Source: Actinomycetes bacterium (GTDB lineage: Bacteria > Actinomycetota > Actinomycetes > Actinomycetales > Cellulomonadaceae). From it: a stretch of 6,557 bases of DNA. Made by a program: the position numbers and the translations under genes. Under the pieces are notes generated by a model, which was not told where the DNA came from, searched no databases, and saw nothing but the letters and a program-made list of their open reading frames with translations. This document shows positions 5,153 to 6,557 of this stretch, piece by piece. How positions within the stretch are numbered: the first letter of the stretch is position 1; every line of letters starts with the position of its first letter. Where the stretch lies: NCBI GenBank assembly GCA_023418375.1, contig JAEZZV010000139.1:1-6557 (forward strand). Direction: 5' to 3'.

Positions 5153-6421
5153 ATGACACAGCACACGAGACTGGTCCGGCTAGGCATGATGGCGGCGGCG
5201 ACGGCGCTCGTGCTGGCCGGCTGCGGCCGGGGCGACGGCGACGGCGGCGGCGGGGGCGAGCCCGAGGAGGCGGCGGCCGTCGACGAGGGCGGGGCCAGCG
5301 GGACCATCGAGGTCTGGGCCATGGGCACCGAGGGCGAGGCGCTCGGCGACTTCGCGCAGGCGTTCATGGACGAGCACCCCGACATCACGGTGAACGTCAC
5401 CGCTGTGCCGTGGGACGCGGCGCACGACAAGATCGCCACGGCCATCGCCGGCGGCCAGACCCCCGACGTGTCGATGATCGGCACCACGTGGATGGGCGAG
5501 TTCGCCGCCACCGGCGCGCTCGACCCGACGCCGGACCTCATCGACTCCTCGAGCTTCTTCGAGGGTGCCTGGGAGACGACGAACGTCGGCGGCACCAACT
5601 ACGGCGTGCCCTGGTACGTCGAGACCCGGGTGCTGTACTACCGCACCGACCTGATGCCCGAGGCTCCCGCCGACTGGGACGGCCTGACCGCCGCCGCGCA
5701 GGGCGCGATGGGCGCCGGCGCGACCTACGGCATCAACCTCCAGCCTGGCCAGACCGGCGCGTGGCAGACCTTCATGCCCTTCGCCTGGCAGGCCGGCGCC
5801 CAGATCACGAACGAGGACGCGACGGAGTTCACGTTCGACACCCCCGAGTTCGTCGAGGCGCTGACGGCGTACCAGTCGTTCTTCACCGAGGGCCTCGCCC
5901 CGACCGACCTGCCCCAGGGCTCGCTCGAGCCCGACTTCATGGCCGGGAAGATCGGGTCCTTCGTGTCCGGGCCGTGGCACGTCGGCATCCTGCGGGATCT
6001 CGACGAGGCCGGCATGTCGAACGTCGCGCTCGCCCCGCTGCCCGCGGGCGCCGAGCAGGCGAGCTTCATCGGCGGCGCCAACATCGCCGTGTTCAAGGAC
6101 TCCGAGGCCCGCGACGCCGCCTGGACCTTCGTCGAGTGGCTCAGCCAGCCCGAGACCCAGGTCGCCTGGTACGGCGAGGTCAACGACCTGCCGTCGGTCG
6201 CCTCCGCCTGGGACGACCCGGCGATCGCGGACGACGAGTACCTCGGCGTCTTCGGCGAGCAGCTCGAGACGGCGGTGGCCCCGCCCTCCATCCCCACCTG
6301 GGAGGAGGTCGCGAGCGTCGTCGACACCGAGCTCGAGCGGCTGTGCAAGTCCGGGGCCGACCCTCAGGAGGTCGCCACGGCCATCCAGCAGCAGGCGTCG
6401 TCGATCGGGACCGGGCTGTAG
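5153..6421 (+). CDS. ABC-transporter sugar-binding lipoprotein (CUT1 type, SBP family 1)
   Basis: This is a 422-residue extracellular solute-binding protein. It has an N-terminal lipoprotein signal with Arg at 6 and 9, a hydrophobic core (11-22) and lipobox LAGC with Cys24, followed by a Gly/Asp/Glu-rich tether (25-50). The mature fold starts at GTIEVWAMG (50-58). Typical family 1 blocks are HPDITVNVTAVPWD (75-88), AIAGGQTPDVSMIGT (97-111), YGVPWYVETRVLYYRTDLM (150-168), DFMAGKIGSFVSGPWHVG, GGANIAVFKDSEARDAAWTF and the C-terminal EEVASVVDTELERL. CUT1 systems import oligosaccharides or sugar glycosides; many Trp/Tyr residues suit sugar stacking, but the ligand cannot be named. ATG 5153 has AGGAGG six bases upstream. 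It is the first gene after the promoter and operator, and a probable permease gene starts 35 bp after its stop. The ATPase is not in view; many CUT1 systems share a distant MsiK-like ATPase. Confidence 0.95.
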   Translation: MTQHTRLVRLGMMAAATALVLAGCGRGDGDGGGGGEPEEAAAVDEGGASGTIEVWAMGTEGEALGDFAQAFMDEHPDITVNVTAVPWDAAHDKIATAIAGGQTPDVSMIGTTWMGEFAATGALDPTPDLIDSSSFFEGAWETTNVGGTNYGVPWYVETRVLYYRTDLMPEAPADWDGLTAAAQGAMGAGATYGINLQPGQTGAWQTFMPFAWQAGAQITNEDATEFTFDTPEFVEALTAYQSFFTEGLAPTDLPQGSLEPDFMAGKIGSFVSGPWHVGILRDLDEAGMSNVALAPLPAGAEQASFIGGANIAVFKDSEARDAAWTFVEWLSQPETQVAWYGEVNDLPSVASAWDDPAIADDEYLGVFGEQLETAVAPPSIPTWEEVASVVDTELERLCKSGADPQEVATAIQQQASSIGTGL

Positions 6422-6456
6422 TCGGCCCGCCGACCAGCCGGACGAGGGAGACGACG

Positions 6457-6557
6457 ATGTCCGCCCAGACCGCGGCGCGGCCCGGTGAGCAGGGGACGCC
6501 GGGCCGTGCCGCGGCCCCCCCCGGCCGCGGCGCGGGGCCTGGCCACCGCCCCGCCGC
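6457..6557 (+). CDS. Start of a probable ABC sugar permease (MalF-like), cut by the window edge
   Basis: Only 33 codons are present. The ATG at 6457 has GAGGGAG (6444-6450) six bases upstream and follows the binding-protein stop by 35 bp, as in CUT1 operons ordered binding protein, permease, permease. The visible N-terminus is a Pro/Gly/Ala/Arg-rich cytosolic stretch beginning MSAQTAARPGEQG; no membrane helix is reached, so the permease call rests on position alone. A run of eight Cs (6515-6522) makes the frame after about residue 20 sensitive to a one-base sequencing error. Confidence 0.6.
   Translation, partial: MSAQTAARPGEQGTPGRAAAPPGRGAGPGHRPA

Noticed and set aside
1..6557. A search by eye for tRNA, rRNA, CRISPR repeats, transposase motifs, toxin-antitoxin pairs or phage genes.
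   Set aside because: None seen. All long frames with real protein character are ordinary chromosomal families, and base composition is uniform, without signs of recent transfer.

Overview
The base composition is very high in GC, with strong G/C at third codon positions. Short actinobacterial -10 elements (TANNNT), one apparently leaderless gene and a CUT1 sugar-transport locus under a LacI-family regulator all fit a high-GC actinobacterium. I would guess Micrococcales, such as the Cellulomonas group, but that is inference from style and not a database match. Genes pack the window from end to end. The longest stretch without a coding region is about 150 bp, and I see no RNA genes, insertion sequences, CRISPR arrays or phage genes.

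Left part (1-2445, plus strand). The window opens inside an S9-family serine peptidase (prolyl oligopeptidase / acylaminoacyl-peptidase type) whose C-terminal alpha/beta hydrolase domain is complete with its Ser-Asp-His triad. A compact GC hairpin follows its stop. Next is a PfpI/DJ-1-family protein (catalytic Cys107) with its own promoter and Shine-Dalgarno site. Then comes a seven-helix membrane protein that carries the full CREST / alkaline-ceramidase metal-site pattern (Ser92, His96, Asp108, His217, His221) and seems to be translated from a leaderless mRNA.

Middle (2375-3831). A formate/nitrite transporter (FNT) family channel lies on the minus strand and overlaps the membrane hydrolase tail to tail by 71 bp. 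Diverging from it across 149 bp is a small stand-alone CBS-pair protein. The intergenic region holds a good promoter for the CBS gene and a 24-bp dyad resembling a CRP/FNR-superfamily site, which lies over the FNT start codon.

Right part (3866-6557, plus strand). A LacI/GalR-family repressor with an unusual acidic insertion precedes a lipoprotein sugar-binding protein and the first codons of what is probably its ABC permease, which the window edge cuts off. An identical 14-bp sequence, TGTTAAGCGCATAG, lies upstream of both the repressor and the binding protein. At the repressor it overlaps the likely -10 box, and at the binding protein it sits just downstream of a well-formed promoter. It has the central GCGC dyad of LacI-family operators. 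The simplest reading is an autoregulated repressor that controls an inducible carbohydrate-uptake operon through this site. The sugar cannot be read from the sequence.

I found no wholly new multi-gene system. The points most worth a second look are the paired 14-bp operator with its repressor, the insertion in the repressor, the CREST-type hydrolase in a bacterium, and the dyad at the FNT start.
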